From positions 1-34,299 of the forward strand of contig NZ_JAACYS010000025.1 of assembly GCF_009996845.1 (NCBI RefSeq): a DNA stretch of 34,299 bases. The letters run 5' to 3'. Position 1 is the first letter of the stretch, and the number at the start of each line of letters is the position of its first letter. Origin of the DNA: Pallidibacillus pasinlerensis (GTDB taxonomy: Bacteria; Bacillota; Bacilli; Bacillales; Caldibacillaceae). Shown one piece after another: positions 25,404 to 34,299 of the stretch. A program made the translations under genes and the position numbers. The notes below the pieces were generated by a model. It did not search any database, was not told where the DNA came from, and saw nothing but the letters and a program-made list of their open reading frames with translations.

Positions 25404-25442
25404 AAAAAAATAGAAAGCGATTCATCAATTGAACAGCTTTCT
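25404..25442 (-). terminator. terminator after the DUF1646 gene
   Basis: AGAAAGC (25412-25418) and GCTTTCT (25436-25442) form the outer stem, with inner TTCA/TGAA pairing. In the minus direction it is followed by ATTTTTTT. Confidence 0.8.
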
Positions 25443-25463
25443 TTTTATGTATCTAATAATAAA

Positions 25464-26489
25464 CTATAAATCTACGATCATTAAAATCACAAAATAAGCA
25501 ACCATAACTACAAGACCAAATGGCAAACCAATTTTCGCCCATTCACTACTTGTAATTTTTAGTTTACCCGCAGCAATAATATTCGGTATATTACCTGGAA
25601 TTAACATACCACCACTTACTAATAATCCCATTAATATCGCTTTAATCGTCGCTTCAGACATCGCAGGACTAATTTCTGCTGCTGCTAGCGTCGCATTATC
25701 TAATACAGCTGATATTATGTTAATCCAATATAAAATAGCAGGATGTAGGTCTAATAAGTATTTATTAATTAGCGGTTCAAATCCCGCACCAAGCATTGTT
25801 AAACCAAAGACGAACAAGTAAATTTTTACAGAGCGAATAATGATTTCACCATAAGATTCTTCCTCTTGTTGTGAACGCTCTTCAGAAACATTGTCACGTT
25901 TCACCCAAAATGCCGCAATTATCCCAAGAATGACTACACCAGGTATGATATAAATTCCGGCAAGTTCAAGTAAATAGAAAAAGTCTTCTTTCATCTTACT
26001 TACAACAATTGTAGAAAGTGGCTCACCAATTGGCGTTAACGCCGCTCCTAACCCAATTGAAAAACAAGCAAGTACAGTGAGTAAAATGGCATTTTTTCGA
26101 TCAAGTGATAAGTTACCAACAATAAGAACTAACACAAGCGCAGCAATAATTGCAGTAATAACACTAGACAATAATCCTAATAGAATAACGATAAGTGCAA
26201 CAAATAATGGAAAAGGAACTTTTCTACTCATTCCATAAATTGCATTTCCCAATTGGTCTTGGAACCATTTAAATAACAATCCGGCAATTAAAACAGCGAT
26301 TGTAATCTCCATTGGGTCTTTTAAAGCATGCATAAATAATTCGGAGTTAAATGCTTGTCCCACTAGCGCAGCAATAATCCCCATGATAAATAGGAAGTAT
26401 TCAAGATTTTCTTCCACTATTTTCACAGTGAACGGGAGGATGAAAACAATTAACAAGATGATAAGTAACCCTATTGTCATAAAATCCAT
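25464..26489 (-). CDS. DUF1646 membrane transporter, probable cation antiporter
   Basis: This polytopic protein (341 residues, about ten helices) matches DUF1646, with FILPFTVKIVEENLEYFLF near the N-terminus, a central GAALTPIGEPLSTIVV motif, and GNIPNIIAAGKLKI near the C-terminus. The last two resemble motifs of the NhaD/ArsB ion-transporter superfamily. DUF1646 genes in other bacteria lie under Na+-sensing riboswitches, which supports Na+ transport, but only 79 bp separate this gene from its neighbour and I see no riboswitch. The frame opens at ATG 26507, whose first codons contain AAAGGA; that sequence serves as SD for ATG 26489. Confidence 0.8.
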   Translation of the reverse strand: MDFMTIGLLIILLIVFILPFTVKIVEENLEYFLFIMGIIAALVGQAFNSELFMHALKDPMEITIAVLIAGLLFKWFQDQLGNAIYGMSRKVPFPLFVALIVILLGLLSSVITAIIAALVLVLIVGNLSLDRKNAILLTVLACFSIGLGAALTPIGEPLSTIVVSKMKEDFFYLLELAGIYIIPGVVILGIIAAFWVKRDNVSEERSQQEEESYGEIIIRSVKIYLFVFGLTMLGAGFEPLINKYLLDLHPAILYWINIISAVLDNATLAAAEISPAMSEATIKAILMGLLVSGGMLIPGNIPNIIAAGKLKITSSEWAKIGLPFGLVVMVAYFVILMIVDL

Positions 26490-26568
26490 TTTTCCATATC
26501 CTTTCATTTGAAATTTTTTTCCTATTTTAACATAATATATTCAGAACATATAGTAAATTTTAATATAT

Positions 26569-27564
26569 TTATAAACTAGATTCTCTTTTTATTATTTTAG
26601 TAGCAATTTGGACTGTTTTCGTTACTCTCCTCCCGTTTAACCTTTCAAGAAGTAAATCTACTGCCGTCTCCCCCATTACTTCTGGGAAAATATGGACTGT
26701 TGATAATGGTGGATATACTATATTTGAAACACTTAAATTATTCATCCCGATTACATTAACTCGAGCGGGCACAGCAAACTCTGCTTCATGAAGGGCTCGA
26801 ATACATCCTGTCGCAATATAATCATTACTTACAAAAAAGGCTGTTGGCAAATGCTCACCATGTTCTTCAATTGCCTTTTTCATGAGAAAATATCCTGTTT
26901 CCTTTGAAGACTTCTCACTCAAATAAATATATGATTCATTGAGTAAGTTTCTTTCATACATATAATAATAAAACGAACTTTCAATATTTTGATAGATTTT
27001 ACTTACATTAATATTATCCATACTACCTTGACCTATTAAACCAATATGGCAATGGCCTTTATTAATCATATAATTAATCGCTTGTGTCGTTGCCAGATAA
27101 TAATTCGGAATAACAGCATCAAACTCACCCTCAGCTGGACAACTATCAACAAACACAATATTGTCACTAATATTAAATAATATTTGGACATCATCCATTT
27201 GAAACTTTCCAATTGCTATAATTCCCGAAACATAACGAGGTAAATGATTGTTTATTTCAAAATCCTTGTTATTAAAAACGAACAGGTTTAAACTTTTTTC
27301 CTTCGCCCTTTTTTCAATCCCTCTTTGTATATTAAAATAATGGAGATTTTCTAATTCTCCTACTTCCGTTTGATTGTTAATAATTAATACTGGCTCTGTT
27401 TTAAGTCGCTTAACTTTATATTCGTATGATAATTCTTCTGCAACTTGTAAAATTATTTTTCTTTTCTCTTTAGATATGGATAAAGTGGGATCGCCTCTCA
27501 AAACTCTCGATACACTAGAAATAGATACGCCAGCTTTCTCAGCAATATCTTTTATTGTAGCCAA
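26569..27564 (-). CDS. LacI/GalR-family transcriptional regulator
   Basis: The regulator (331 residues) has an N-terminal LacI helix-turn-helix (ATIKDIAEKAGVSISSVSRV) with hinge, then a periplasmic-binding-protein-like effector domain (SGIIAIGKFQ; FVSNDYIATGCIRALHE; YPPLSTVHIFPEVMGETAVD). It probably senses a sugar or sugar phosphate and represses nearby genes; galE just upstream on the same strand makes a GalR-type role likely. The frame is open to 27636, but GGGAGGAG immediately before TTG 27564 fixes the start at the usual LacI N-terminus. It is intact and of normal length. Confidence 0.88.
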   Translation of the reverse strand: MATIKDIAEKAGVSISSVSRVLRGDPTLSISKEKRKIILQVAEELSYEYKVKRLKTEPVLIINNQTEVGELENLHYFNIQRGIEKRAKEKSLNLFVFNNKDFEINNHLPRYVSGIIAIGKFQMDDVQILFNISDNIVFVDSCPAEGEFDAVIPNYYLATTQAINYMINKGHCHIGLIGQGSMDNINVSKIYQNIESSFYYYMYERNLLNESYIYLSEKSSKETGYFLMKKAIEEHGEHLPTAFFVSNDYIATGCIRALHEAEFAVPARVNVIGMNNLSVSNIVYPPLSTVHIFPEVMGETAVDLLLERLNGRRVTKTVQIATKIIKRESSL

Positions 27565-27664
27565 CTTTCTCCTCCCTATAGCTAAAAAATCATCTATATA
27601 TAAAAATAATTTAATGCAGCTTTTCAACGCCGGCAAATTTTGTAATATAGATATCTAATAACAT

Positions 27665-27697
27665 TTCGAAACTAAACCCCAGAGATGTTGTTTCGAA
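27665..27697. repeat. inverted repeat between galE and the LacI-family gene
   Basis: TTCGAAAC (27665-27672) and GTTTCGAA (27690-27697) are perfect 8-bp arms with a 17-bp spacer. They lie upstream of the regulator gene and just after the galE terminator. It could be an autoregulatory operator, though it is not a classical LacI-type palindrome. Confidence 0.35.
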
Positions 27698-27703
27698 CCA
27701 TAA

Positions 27704-27729
27704 TAAAAGACTTGCTAAGTAGCGAGTCT
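27704..27729 (-). terminator. galE terminator
   Basis: In the minus direction AGACTCGC (27722-27729) pairs with GCAAGTCT (27708-27715) with one mismatch and a 6-base loop, followed by TTTATT. It lies 11 bp after the galE stop. Confidence 0.65.
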
Positions 27730-27740
27730 CAGGGTAAAAA

Positions 27741-28739
27741 TTAAAATTTTCCAGTATATCCATTTGGATGGTTTACATGCCAATTCCAAGCATCGGTTAT
27801 AATTCGTTCAATATTTGTTCTTGAAGGTTTCCAACCAAGAATTTGTTTTGCTTTCTCTGAAGATGCAATTAGAACACTTGGATCTCCGGCGCGTCTTTCC
27901 CCAATTTTTGCAGGAATTTCTTTTTCAGTCACTTTTCTTGCCATATCAATGATTTCTTTTACAGAGAATCCTTGATTGCTTCCAAGGTTAAATACATCAC
28001 TTTTTCCACCATCAAGTAAATATTTTAGCGCTAAAATATGGGCATCAATTAAATCTTCAACGTGAATATAATCACGAATACAAGTTCCATCCTTTGTCGG
28101 ATAATCATCACCAAAAACGGTAACAAACTCTCGTTTTCCTAAAGCCGTTTGTAAAACAATCGGAATTAAATGAGTTTCTGGATTATGGTCTTCCCCAATT
28201 TCTCCTGTTGATCGAGCTCCTGCCACATTAAAATAGCGAAGTGCCACATAACTTAACCCATGGGCTTGTTCACACCATTTCATCATTTTTTCCATCGCAA
28301 GTTTTGTTTCACCATATGTATTTGTTGGCGCAGTTACCATGTCTTCAGTAATCGGAACTGCTTCCGGTTCACCGTAAGTGGCAGCCGTTGAAGAAAAGAC
28401 AATATGTTTTACATTTGCAGCAATCATAGCTTCGAGTAACACTTGTGTGCCATAAACATTATTATCATAATATTTTAGTGGGTTTTCCATTGATTCACCA
28501 ACAAGGGAATTGGCAGCAAAGTGAACAACTCCTTTTATGTTTTCCTTTTCAAATACTTTGCTTAAAAATTCACGATTACGAATATCTCCTTCATAAAATG
28601 TCGCTTGTGGATGAATTGCCTCCCGATGACCTGTTTGTAAATTATCAACGACAACAACTTCATAACCATAGTCAATTAATTGATAAACAGCATGGGAACC
28701 GATGTATCCTGCTCCACCTAATACTAAAATTCCCATCAT
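27741..28739 (-). CDS. galE: UDP-glucose 4-epimerase
   Basis: GalE interconverts UDP-glucose and UDP-galactose using bound NAD. It is a short-chain dehydrogenase/reductase-type enzyme (332 residues): NAD motif GGAGYIGSH at the N-terminus, FSSTAATYG with the catalytic-site Ser, the YxxxK pair in [10 protein letters not shown], and [10 protein letters not shown]. Two adjacent ATGs (28739 and 28736) follow AAAGG; a TTG at 28748 is too close to the SD. No galK or galT is nearby, so supply of galactose for wall or capsule polymers is as likely as galactose use. pgcA in this window makes the glucose-1-phosphate precursor for UDP-glucose. Confidence 0.95.
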   Translation of the reverse strand: MMGILVLGGAGYIGSHAVYQLIDYGYEVVVVDNLQTGHREAIHPQATFYEGDIRNREFLSKVFEKENIKGVVHFAANSLVGESMENPLKYYDNNVYGTQVLLEAMIAANVKHIVFSSTAATYGEPEAVPITEDMVTAPTNTYGETKLAMEKMMKWCEQAHGLSYVALRYFNVAGARSTGEIGEDHNPETHLIPIVLQTALGKREFVTVFGDDYPTKDGTCIRDYIHVEDLIDAHILALKYLLDGGKSDVFNLGSNQGFSVKEIIDMARKVTEKEIPAKIGERRAGDPSVLIASSEKAKQILGWKPSRTNIERIITDAWNWHVNHPNGYTGKF

Positions 28740-28932
28740 CGTAATCAACCTTTATCCTAATGAATTATTTTTCTTCATTATATTGGCTAACAAAATTTTT
28801 ATGACAGACTGATTCAAATAATGTAATAAATACTTTGTGGATTTTAAAACCATTTTTTCCGCTTATAATTTGAACAATATTTAAATACTTGTTTAAATTA
28901 TAATTATAGATAACTATTATGAGAGGTTTATT

Positions 28933-29838
28933 ATGAAAGAAAAATTAAAACTATTATATCCAGGTATCATTATTCAGAGCCAACCCATTTTTGAACAAGA
29001 ATATAAATGCTTTTTAGATAAAAAAACAAACGAGTATATCGCTATACCAAAAAAACTTTTGACAGAAAAGGAGATATTATTATTAGAAGCGTTTTTCTCG
29101 CCAGTTAAACAAACTGCTAAGTATTTAAATAATAGTTTAGAGCAAAAGAAATGGCATACTTTTCTCTTTGAAAACGGGCCATTGCCAGATATTAACGAAA
29201 GAATGCGGTTTATCCATTTTCATTTCAATTCAGAAGTAAATTACCAAAGTATTTATGATTCTTTCTATTCCTTTTTTCAAAAGGACATTTCTCTTATATG
29301 GGTAGATAATCAAACTGGTGTAGTTTTAGAACTAGAAACAGACTTCGTACTTCAAGAAGAAGACTTTTTATCTTTTCAAGATGCTGTTTTAACAGACTAT
29401 TATGTAGACTTAAGTTTATATATTGGTCGTTTCTATGAACCAAATGATGAGTTAAAAAATCACTTTTCTCGGGAACAATACTATTTTCATACAATAAGAA
29501 CTGTAATCCCCCAAAACCGTTTTTATTCATTTAATTCCGCGTTTCCTGTTGTTCTTCTAAAAACAGAGTGGGAAAAAATGAATGAAATTATTGCAGCAGA
29601 ATTCAATGATATTTTTCGAAACGATAAAGATCTTGTCCATCTAGTACAAACTTTCCTCGAAAACAATTCAAATACGAGTTTAGCTGCTAAAAAATTATAT
29701 ATGCATCGAAATAGTTTACAATATAAGATTGATAAATTTATCCACCGCACTTCTATTGATATAAAAAATTTCAATGGAGCTATAGCCATTTATTTTATTT
29801 GTGTCTATGCTGAGATGATCAAACAAAACAACTCATAA
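28933..29838 (+). CDS. PucR-type helix-turn-helix regulator (YxkF-like)
   Basis: This 301-residue protein ends with the PucR/CdaR-type helix-turn-helix (LVQTFLENNSNTSLAAKKL, then MHRNSLQYKIDKF and a helix up to about residue 290). The first 220 residues show no domain I recognise and no membrane helix. In B. subtilis a similar gene, yxkF, lies beside msmX, so this is probably its counterpart; its targets are not known. The ATG has SD GAGAGG. No terminator separates it from msmX (120 bp downstream), and that gap holds cre-like sites, so the two may be partly cotranscribed. Confidence 0.82.
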   Translation: MKEKLKLLYPGIIIQSQPIFEQEYKCFLDKKTNEYIAIPKKLLTEKEILLLEAFFSPVKQTAKYLNNSLEQKKWHTFLFENGPLPDINERMRFIHFHFNSEVNYQSIYDSFYSFFQKDISLIWVDNQTGVVLELETDFVLQEEDFLSFQDAVLTDYYVDLSLYIGRFYEPNDELKNHFSREQYYFHTIRTVIPQNRFYSFNSAFPVVLLKTEWEKMNEIIAAEFNDIFRNDKDLVHLVQTFLENNSNTSLAAKKLYMHRNSLQYKIDKFIHRTSIDIKNFNGAIAIYFICVYAEMIKQNNS

Positions 29839-29899
29839 GACAACTAGGCAATTTGACAGTTGAAAAGCAAAAACTTTGTGCAAATTTCCATTTCCTCAA

Positions 29900-29945
29900 T
29901 GAAAGCACTTGCATTAAAATGAAAGCATAATAAAAAACGTTTTCA
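29900..29945. promoter_or_regulatory. cre-like sites upstream of msmX
   Basis: TGAAAGCACTTGCA (29900-29913) differs at two positions from the CcpA consensus. A minus-strand TGAAAACGTTTTTT (29932-29945) is a second partial match adjacent to the msmX SD. Binding by CcpA is possible but unproven. I found no consensus promoter in the gap. Confidence 0.35.
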
Positions 29946-29958
29946 TGGAGGGTGTAAA

Positions 29959-31056
29959 ATGGCTGAACTAAAACTAGAACATATTTACAAAATTTATGAC
30001 AATAACGTAGAAGCTGTTTCAGATTTCAATCTACATATTAAGGATAGAGAATTTATTGTATTTGTTGGACCATCTGGTTGTGGTAAATCTACAACATTAC
30101 GAATGATTGCTGGTTTAGAGGAAATCTCTAAAGGGGAGTTTTACATTGACGGAGAGTTAATGAATGATGTTCCACCTAAAGATCGTGATATCGCGATGGT
30201 TTTCCAAAACTATGCTCTTTATCCACATATGTCAGTATATGATAATATGGCCTTCGGTTTAAAACTACGAAAAGTTCCGAAAGAAGAAATTGACCGCCGA
30301 GTTAAAAATGCGGCTCAAATTTTAGGTTTGGAAGAATACTTAAATAGAAAACCAAAAGCTCTTTCTGGTGGACAAAGACAACGGGTTGCATTAGGTCGGG
30401 CAATCGTACGTGACGCAAAGGTTTTCCTAATGGACGAGCCGTTATCAAACTTAGATGCGAAACTCCGTGTACAAATGCGGACAGAAATTATTAAATTACA
30501 CCAACGTTTGAATTCAACAACAATCTATGTTACGCACGATCAAACAGAAGCGATGACTATGGCATCACGCATCGTAGTAATGAAGGACGGTAAAATCCAA
30601 CAAGTTGGAACACCTAAAGAAGTATATGATAAACCAGAAAACGTGTTTGTCGGTGGTTTTATCGGTTCACCAGCAATGAACTTCTTTAATGGAAAACTAG
30701 ATGGTAATCATTTTGTAATTGGTGAAACTAAACTTCAAATTCCTGAGGGCAAACTTAAAGTATTAAAGGAACAAGGATATATTGGGAAGGACGTCATTTT
30801 AGGTATTCGTCCTGAAGATATCCATGATGAACTAGTATTTACTGAAGCAGTTCCAGGAGCAACAATTAATGCTTATATTGATGTTGTTGAGCTAACGGGA
30901 GCTGAAAACGTTCTTTATAGTACATTAGAAGATATTGATTTTGTTGCTAGAATCGATGCTCGTACAGATATTAAAGCAAATGAAACGATTAAACTAGCTT
31001 TCGATATGAACAAAGCACATTTCTTTGATAAAGATACAGAAGTGCGGATTCGATAA
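29959..31056 (+). CDS. msmX: multi-sugar ABC importer ATPase MsmX
   Basis: This 365-residue MalK/UgpC-type ATPase powers carbohydrate ABC importers. Motifs are in order: Walker A GPSGCGKST (residues 37-45), Q loop VFQNYALYPH, signature LSGGQRQR, Walker B FLMDEPLSNLDAK, H loop YVTHDQTEA, then the TOBE regulatory domain from about residue 240 (GIRPEDIHDE). In B. subtilis MsmX is shared by several sugar importers. No permease or binding protein is nearby here, which fits a shared ATPase. Start is ATG with SD GGAGGGTG. A strong terminator follows. Confidence 0.94.
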   Translation: MAELKLEHIYKIYDNNVEAVSDFNLHIKDREFIVFVGPSGCGKSTTLRMIAGLEEISKGEFYIDGELMNDVPPKDRDIAMVFQNYALYPHMSVYDNMAFGLKLRKVPKEEIDRRVKNAAQILGLEEYLNRKPKALSGGQRQRVALGRAIVRDAKVFLMDEPLSNLDAKLRVQMRTEIIKLHQRLNSTTIYVTHDQTEAMTMASRIVVMKDGKIQQVGTPKEVYDKPENVFVGGFIGSPAMNFFNGKLDGNHFVIGETKLQIPEGKLKVLKEQGYIGKDVILGIRPEDIHDELVFTEAVPGATINAYIDVVELTGAENVLYSTLEDIDFVARIDARTDIKANETIKLAFDMNKAHFFDKDTEVRIR

Positions 31057-31081
31057 TTTTTTTGAATGTATATTGCACTTT

Positions 31082-31118
31082 AGTGGCGGATGCTTTCTAC
31101 TTAATCCGCCACTTCTTC
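31082..31118 (+). terminator. msmX terminator
   Basis: A perfect 10-bp stem (AGTGGCGGAT, 31082-31091; ATCCGCCACT, 31104-31113) with a 12-base loop is followed by TCTTCGTTT. It lies 25 bp after the stop. Confidence 0.82.
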
Positions 31119-31294
31119 GTTTAAAAGTTATGCCTCACTTTATAATTCACTAACAGTTGAAGATTTTTATTTTGCATTTCATTATCCATTCAAAGGATTT
31201 ATCCTTTTTTTCGACAAAAAGACACAACTAAACATCATTTTTTTACATGATTTTATTATTTTCCCGGGAAATCTCCATTTTTCGAGTTCAAAAA

Positions 31295-31321
31295 AGCTGT
31301 CACATATAGACTGTGACAGCT
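31295..31321. terminator. bidirectional terminator at the pgcA 3' end
   Basis: A perfect 10-bp stem (AGCTGTCACA, 31295-31304; TGTGACAGCT, 31312-31321) has a 7-base loop and A/T tracts on both sides. It ends pgcA and backs up the msmX terminator from the other side. Confidence 0.9.
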
Positions 31322-31330
31322 AAAAAATAA

Positions 31331-33070
31331 TTATTTAATTAATGTTTGAACTTTCTCCATCACTGCACTTTGTAAACGGGTAACCTTTTCTTCACTATCT
31401 TGTAATGAGTTACCGATTACGCTGAAGTAAAACTTACATTTTGGTTCTGTTCCTGAAGGACGTACACAGAACCAGGATCCGTCTTCTAGGAAATATTTAA
31501 GAACATTAGATTTTGGTAAGCTGATCGGATTCAACTTACCGTCAGTAAATTCTTTACGAACGCTAGTTTTATAATCTTCTACTGCAACAACAGAAATTCC
31601 GGCAACTTCTCTTAGTGGATTTTCTCTAAAGGATTCAAGAATGCCTGCAATCTGTTCAGCACCGTCTATTCCTTTTAATGTTAGAGACTCCAATGTTTCT
31701 TTATAGTAGCCATATTTCTCGTAAATTTCCATTAATGCATCATACAAGCTTTTTCCTTGGGCTTTGTAAAATGCTGCCACTTCTGTAGCAAATAATACCG
31801 CTTGAACTGCGTCTTTATCACGAACAAAATCACCAATTAAATAGCCATAACTTTCTTCATAGCCAAATTGGAATTTATATTCCCCAGTTTGTTCGTATTC
31901 TTTTATTTTTTCTCCGATAAACTTAAAGCCCGTTAAAGTATCAAGGGTTGCGAGTCCAAAGCTTTCAGCAACTGCTCGGCCAATTTCGGACGTTACGATT
32001 GTTTTTAATACGATTCCATTTTCAGGTAAAATTCCTTTTTCTTTCTTTTGTGATAATAAATAGTGGAGCATGATTGCACCTGTTTGGTTACCTGTTAATA
32101 CTATGTATTCGCCATTATTATCTTTTACCGCAACTCCGAGACGATCTGCATCAGGGTCTGTTCCTAGTAATATATCTGCATCAATTTCTTTTCCGTATTT
32201 GATTGCCAATTCAAAGGTTGCATGTTCTTCTGGGTTCGGAGATTTAACCGTTGAAAAGTTTGGATCAGGCTGTTCTTGTTCTTTTACAACCGTTACGTTT
32301 TGGAACCCAAACAATTTTAGACCTTTTTGAACTACTTTATTGGCAGTTCCATGAAGTGGAGTAAATACAATTTTCAAATCATCTTTAACCTGTTCAATGA
32401 CATCACGATTTAATTGTATTTTTTGTACATATTCAAGATAGACATCGTCAACTTCTTCACCAACGTATTGTAATAAACCTTCTGCTAATAGTTGCTCTTC
32501 ACTGGCAACTTCCAAAGCCAATTCATTTTCGACTTTGTTAACAAATTCAATTAGTTCATCCGCTTCTTTTGGAGGAAGTTGTCCACCATCATCACCATAT
32601 ACTTTATATCCATTATACTCTGGCGGATTATGGCTGGCTGTAACCATTACCCCTGCTGCCGCACCAAAATGTCTAACTGCGAAGCTGAGCTCTGGTGTCG
32701 GTCGCAATTCTTTAAAAAGATAAGCTTTAATTCCGTGTTTTCCAACTGTTTTTGCCACTTCTAAAGCAAATTCACTTGATTTATGTCTCGGATCATAACT
32801 TATGACAACACCACGTTTCGCACTCTCTTCACCTTTACTTAATAAATATTGAGCAAGCCCATAAGACGCTTTTCGAACAGTATAAATATTCATTCGGTTC
32901 GTACCCGGTCCAATTTCTCCTCGCATACCGCCTGTTCCGAACTCTAAATTTTTGTAGAACAATTCTTCTAATACTTTTTCATTATCTTTCACTTTGTTTA
33001 ATTGTTCTTTTAATTGTTCCTCAAGGCCCTCAAAATTCAACCATTTTTCAGCAGTCTCTTTCCAGCTCAT
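31331..33070 (-). CDS. pgcA: alpha-phosphoglucomutase (phosphohexomutase family)
   Basis: PgcA interconverts glucose-6-phosphate and glucose-1-phosphate, the precursor of UDP-glucose for glycolipids, teichoic acid decoration and galactose units. The 579-residue protein has all phosphohexomutase motifs: the phosphoserine loop [11 protein letters not shown] (Ser146), the metal loop DPDADR (residues 305-310), the sugar-binding GYEESYGYL, and the C-terminal phosphate-binding RPSGTEPK. The length matches B. subtilis PgcA. The ATG has SD GGAGGAA. An extended -10 promoter lies about 46 bp upstream, and the terminator of the upstream gene separates the two. Confidence 0.95.
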   Translation of the reverse strand: MSWKETAEKWLNFEGLEEQLKEQLNKVKDNEKVLEELFYKNLEFGTGGMRGEIGPGTNRMNIYTVRKASYGLAQYLLSKGEESAKRGVVISYDPRHKSSEFALEVAKTVGKHGIKAYLFKELRPTPELSFAVRHFGAAAGVMVTASHNPPEYNGYKVYGDDGGQLPPKEADELIEFVNKVENELALEVASEEQLLAEGLLQYVGEEVDDVYLEYVQKIQLNRDVIEQVKDDLKIVFTPLHGTANKVVQKGLKLFGFQNVTVVKEQEQPDPNFSTVKSPNPEEHATFELAIKYGKEIDADILLGTDPDADRLGVAVKDNNGEYIVLTGNQTGAIMLHYLLSQKKEKGILPENGIVLKTIVTSEIGRAVAESFGLATLDTLTGFKFIGEKIKEYEQTGEYKFQFGYEESYGYLIGDFVRDKDAVQAVLFATEVAAFYKAQGKSLYDALMEIYEKYGYYKETLESLTLKGIDGAEQIAGILESFRENPLREVAGISVVAVEDYKTSVRKEFTDGKLNPISLPKSNVLKYFLEDGSWFCVRPSGTEPKCKFYFSVIGNSLQDSEEKVTRLQSAVMEKVQTLIK

Positions 33071-33115
33071 GACATTCCTCCATTTAATACTCTCTTATTT
33101 TCTTAACACACATGT

Positions 33116-33124
33116 ATTATAGCA
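33116..33124 (-). promoter_or_regulatory. extended -10 promoter for pgcA
   Basis: A minus-strand TATAAT (33116-33121) preceded by TGC gives an exact extended -10; the -35 is weak. The predicted start near 33109 gives a leader of about 39 bases. Confidence 0.6.
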
Positions 33125-33172
33125 AAGAATTGGGAGAATTTGTATGATAGCCCTATATTGTCTTCCTTTACG

Positions 33173-33199
33173 AAAAAAAGACTCGCATTTTTGCGAGCC
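33173..33199 (-). terminator. terminator after the AI-2E family gene
   Basis: In the minus direction GGCTCGCA (33192-33199) and TGCGAGTC (33180-33187) form an 8-bp stem with one G-U pair and a 4-base loop, followed by seven Ts. Confidence 0.85.
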
Positions 33200-33237
33200 T
33201 TGATTAACTTTCAAGGACAATTCTATAAACTCAATAC

Positions 33238-34281
33238 TTAATCAACTTTTTTTACTTCACGCTTATTATCGATTGTATGAACACCTAACACATCCAAAAT
33301 AAAGATAAAGATTGGAATACCTAATATTAGCCCCCAAACACCGAAGAAGTGCTCACCCGCAATTAATACGATAAAGGTATAAAATACAGGTAGGTTCGTT
33401 TTCGAGGACATGAATTTTGGATTTAAAACATATGCTTCAATGGCGTGAACAATTGCAATCATTACTAAAACATAAATAACTTTCATAATGCCCCCGATAC
33501 TAAAGGCGATTAAACATAATGGTACAAGTGAAATAATTACACCCGCCACTGGAATCAAGCCGAGGAAAAATACCATAATCGATAAGCCGAATAAATGGGG
33601 GAATCCCATGAGCCATAAAAAGAATGTTGTAATGACCATATTAACAGTGGCAATCATGAACTGCACTTCAATTACCTTCCCAAAAGTACCGGCAAACTTT
33701 TTCCCAAAGAACTCAAGTTCCATATAAATGGAGTTCATTTTACTACCTTTAAAACGCGATGTAAATTCAATAATTCTTTCTTTCTCTAATAAGAAAAATA
33801 GGCTTAAAATTAACGCTAAAAATAACTGAATACTAAATTTGCTAATGTTATTAAATGTACCGACAGCAAATGTCACACCAAACTCTAAGTATTCTGTAAT
33901 TTCAAAGTCTTCGATAACCTTTAAGATATAATTCACTATTTCATTGTCTGTAATAATTGGTTTTGAATAAAAGTCAATCAATTGACTAAACAGTTGGGTA
34001 ATTTCATTTACAAGAACTGGCAGGTACCGAACTGCCCCATATAGCAATAACGAAACCGCTGCAGAAAATAAGAAAAGCACCGTAATTTTCCGATTAATTG
34101 GAATCCGTTTAGAGATTACTTTTTCTAAACCATTTATTAAGAAGGAAAATATAAAGGTAAGAAGTATTATGTTAATTATACTCCGAAGAAGATAAAGGAT
34201 AAAAATTAAGATTGCAAATATGAGTACACGTTTCAAGCTCGTATTTTTAAAGAATTTTACTACATCATCCACTTTTTCCAA
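33238..34281 (-). CDS. AI-2E family membrane transporter
   Basis: This 347-residue protein has about eight hydrophobic segments arranged as in the AI-2E (PF01594) family: paired N-terminal helices (LIFAILIFILYLLRSIINII), a central soluble segment, and a C-terminal block with FFLGLIPVAGVIISLVP and YVLNPKFMSSKTNLPVFYT. Members have been linked to autoinducer-2 release, Na+/H+ exchange and sporulation, so substrate is open. The start shown is TTG at 34281, with only a modest SD-like GGGAAG. The frame continues open to the window edge, so the true start may lie outside. A terminator follows and pgcA is next on the same strand. Confidence 0.82.
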   Translation of the reverse strand: MEKVDDVVKFFKNTSLKRVLIFAILIFILYLLRSIINIILLTFIFSFLINGLEKVISKRIPINRKITVLFLFSAAVSLLLYGAVRYLPVLVNEITQLFSQLIDFYSKPIITDNEIVNYILKVIEDFEITEYLEFGVTFAVGTFNNISKFSIQLFLALILSLFFLLEKERIIEFTSRFKGSKMNSIYMELEFFGKKFAGTFGKVIEVQFMIATVNMVITTFFLWLMGFPHLFGLSIMVFFLGLIPVAGVIISLVPLCLIAFSIGGIMKVIYVLVMIAIVHAIEAYVLNPKFMSSKTNLPVFYTFIVLIAGEHFFGVWGLILGIPIFIFILDVLGVHTIDNKREVKKVD

Positions 34282-34299
34282 CTTCCCATCTATATCTTT

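Noticed and set aside
25464-26569. Na+ riboswitch upstream of the DUF1646 gene
   Set aside because: The 79-bp gap is AT-rich without conserved stems; too short for the known motif.

Overview
The window is AT-rich chromosomal DNA from an endospore-forming, low-GC Gram-positive bacterium, most likely a member of Bacillaceae. The left third keeps a gene block known from Bacillus subtilis: sprT-like ydcK, the cortex morphogenetic gene cmpA, tex (ydcI), the ndoA/ndoAI toxin-antitoxin pair, alr, ydcC, acpS, a rhomboid gene, cshA, murF and ddl. Lipoboxes, strong purine-rich Shine-Dalgarno (SD) sites, many TTG starts and intrinsic terminators after most genes fit this assignment. I see no phage, insertion sequence, CRISPR array, rRNA or tRNA.

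Layout: 1-7.2 kb is the tex-ndoA-alr-ydcC-acpS block, almost all on the minus strand. cmpA (627-737, plus strand) is a 36-codon gene that is easy to miss. The sigB/rsb cluster that sits between ndoA and tex in B. subtilis is absent. 7.3-8.9 kb is a variable pocket: a rhomboid gene, a 3'-truncated UV-damage endonuclease gene (uvsE), and an array of TGAGCG cores spaced almost exactly 21 bp apart. 8.9-13.2 kb carries cshA, murF and ddl; cshA has an intrinsic terminator inside its own 5' leader. 13.4-14.2 kb is an unrecognised protein. 14.5-17.6 kb pairs an Mg2+ channel (mgtE) with a CNNM/CorC-type transporter, whose SD is buried in a GC-rich hairpin. 18.0-19.2 kb is a rodA-like gene.

19.3-22.9 kb is a TAXI-type TRAP transporter operon (binding lipoprotein, DUF1850 protein, fused 4TM/12TM permease) with a structured leader, a cre-like site and a consensus promoter. 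23.3-25.2 kb is the xpaC-yaaN (TelA family) pair. 25.5-28.7 kb holds a DUF1646 membrane protein, a LacI-family regulator and galE. 28.9-31.1 kb is a PucR-type regulator next to the multi-sugar ATPase gene msmX, as in B. subtilis (yxkF-msmX). pgcA and an AI-2E-family transporter gene close the window.

Functionally, alr, ddl, murF and rodA serve peptidoglycan synthesis. galE and pgcA feed nucleotide-sugar pools, and msmX energises sugar importers encoded elsewhere. mgtE and the CNNM protein together suggest Mg2+ homeostasis. The most interesting non-coding items are the 21-bp-phased TGAGCG array, the cshA leader terminator, and the switch-like leader of the CNNM gene.
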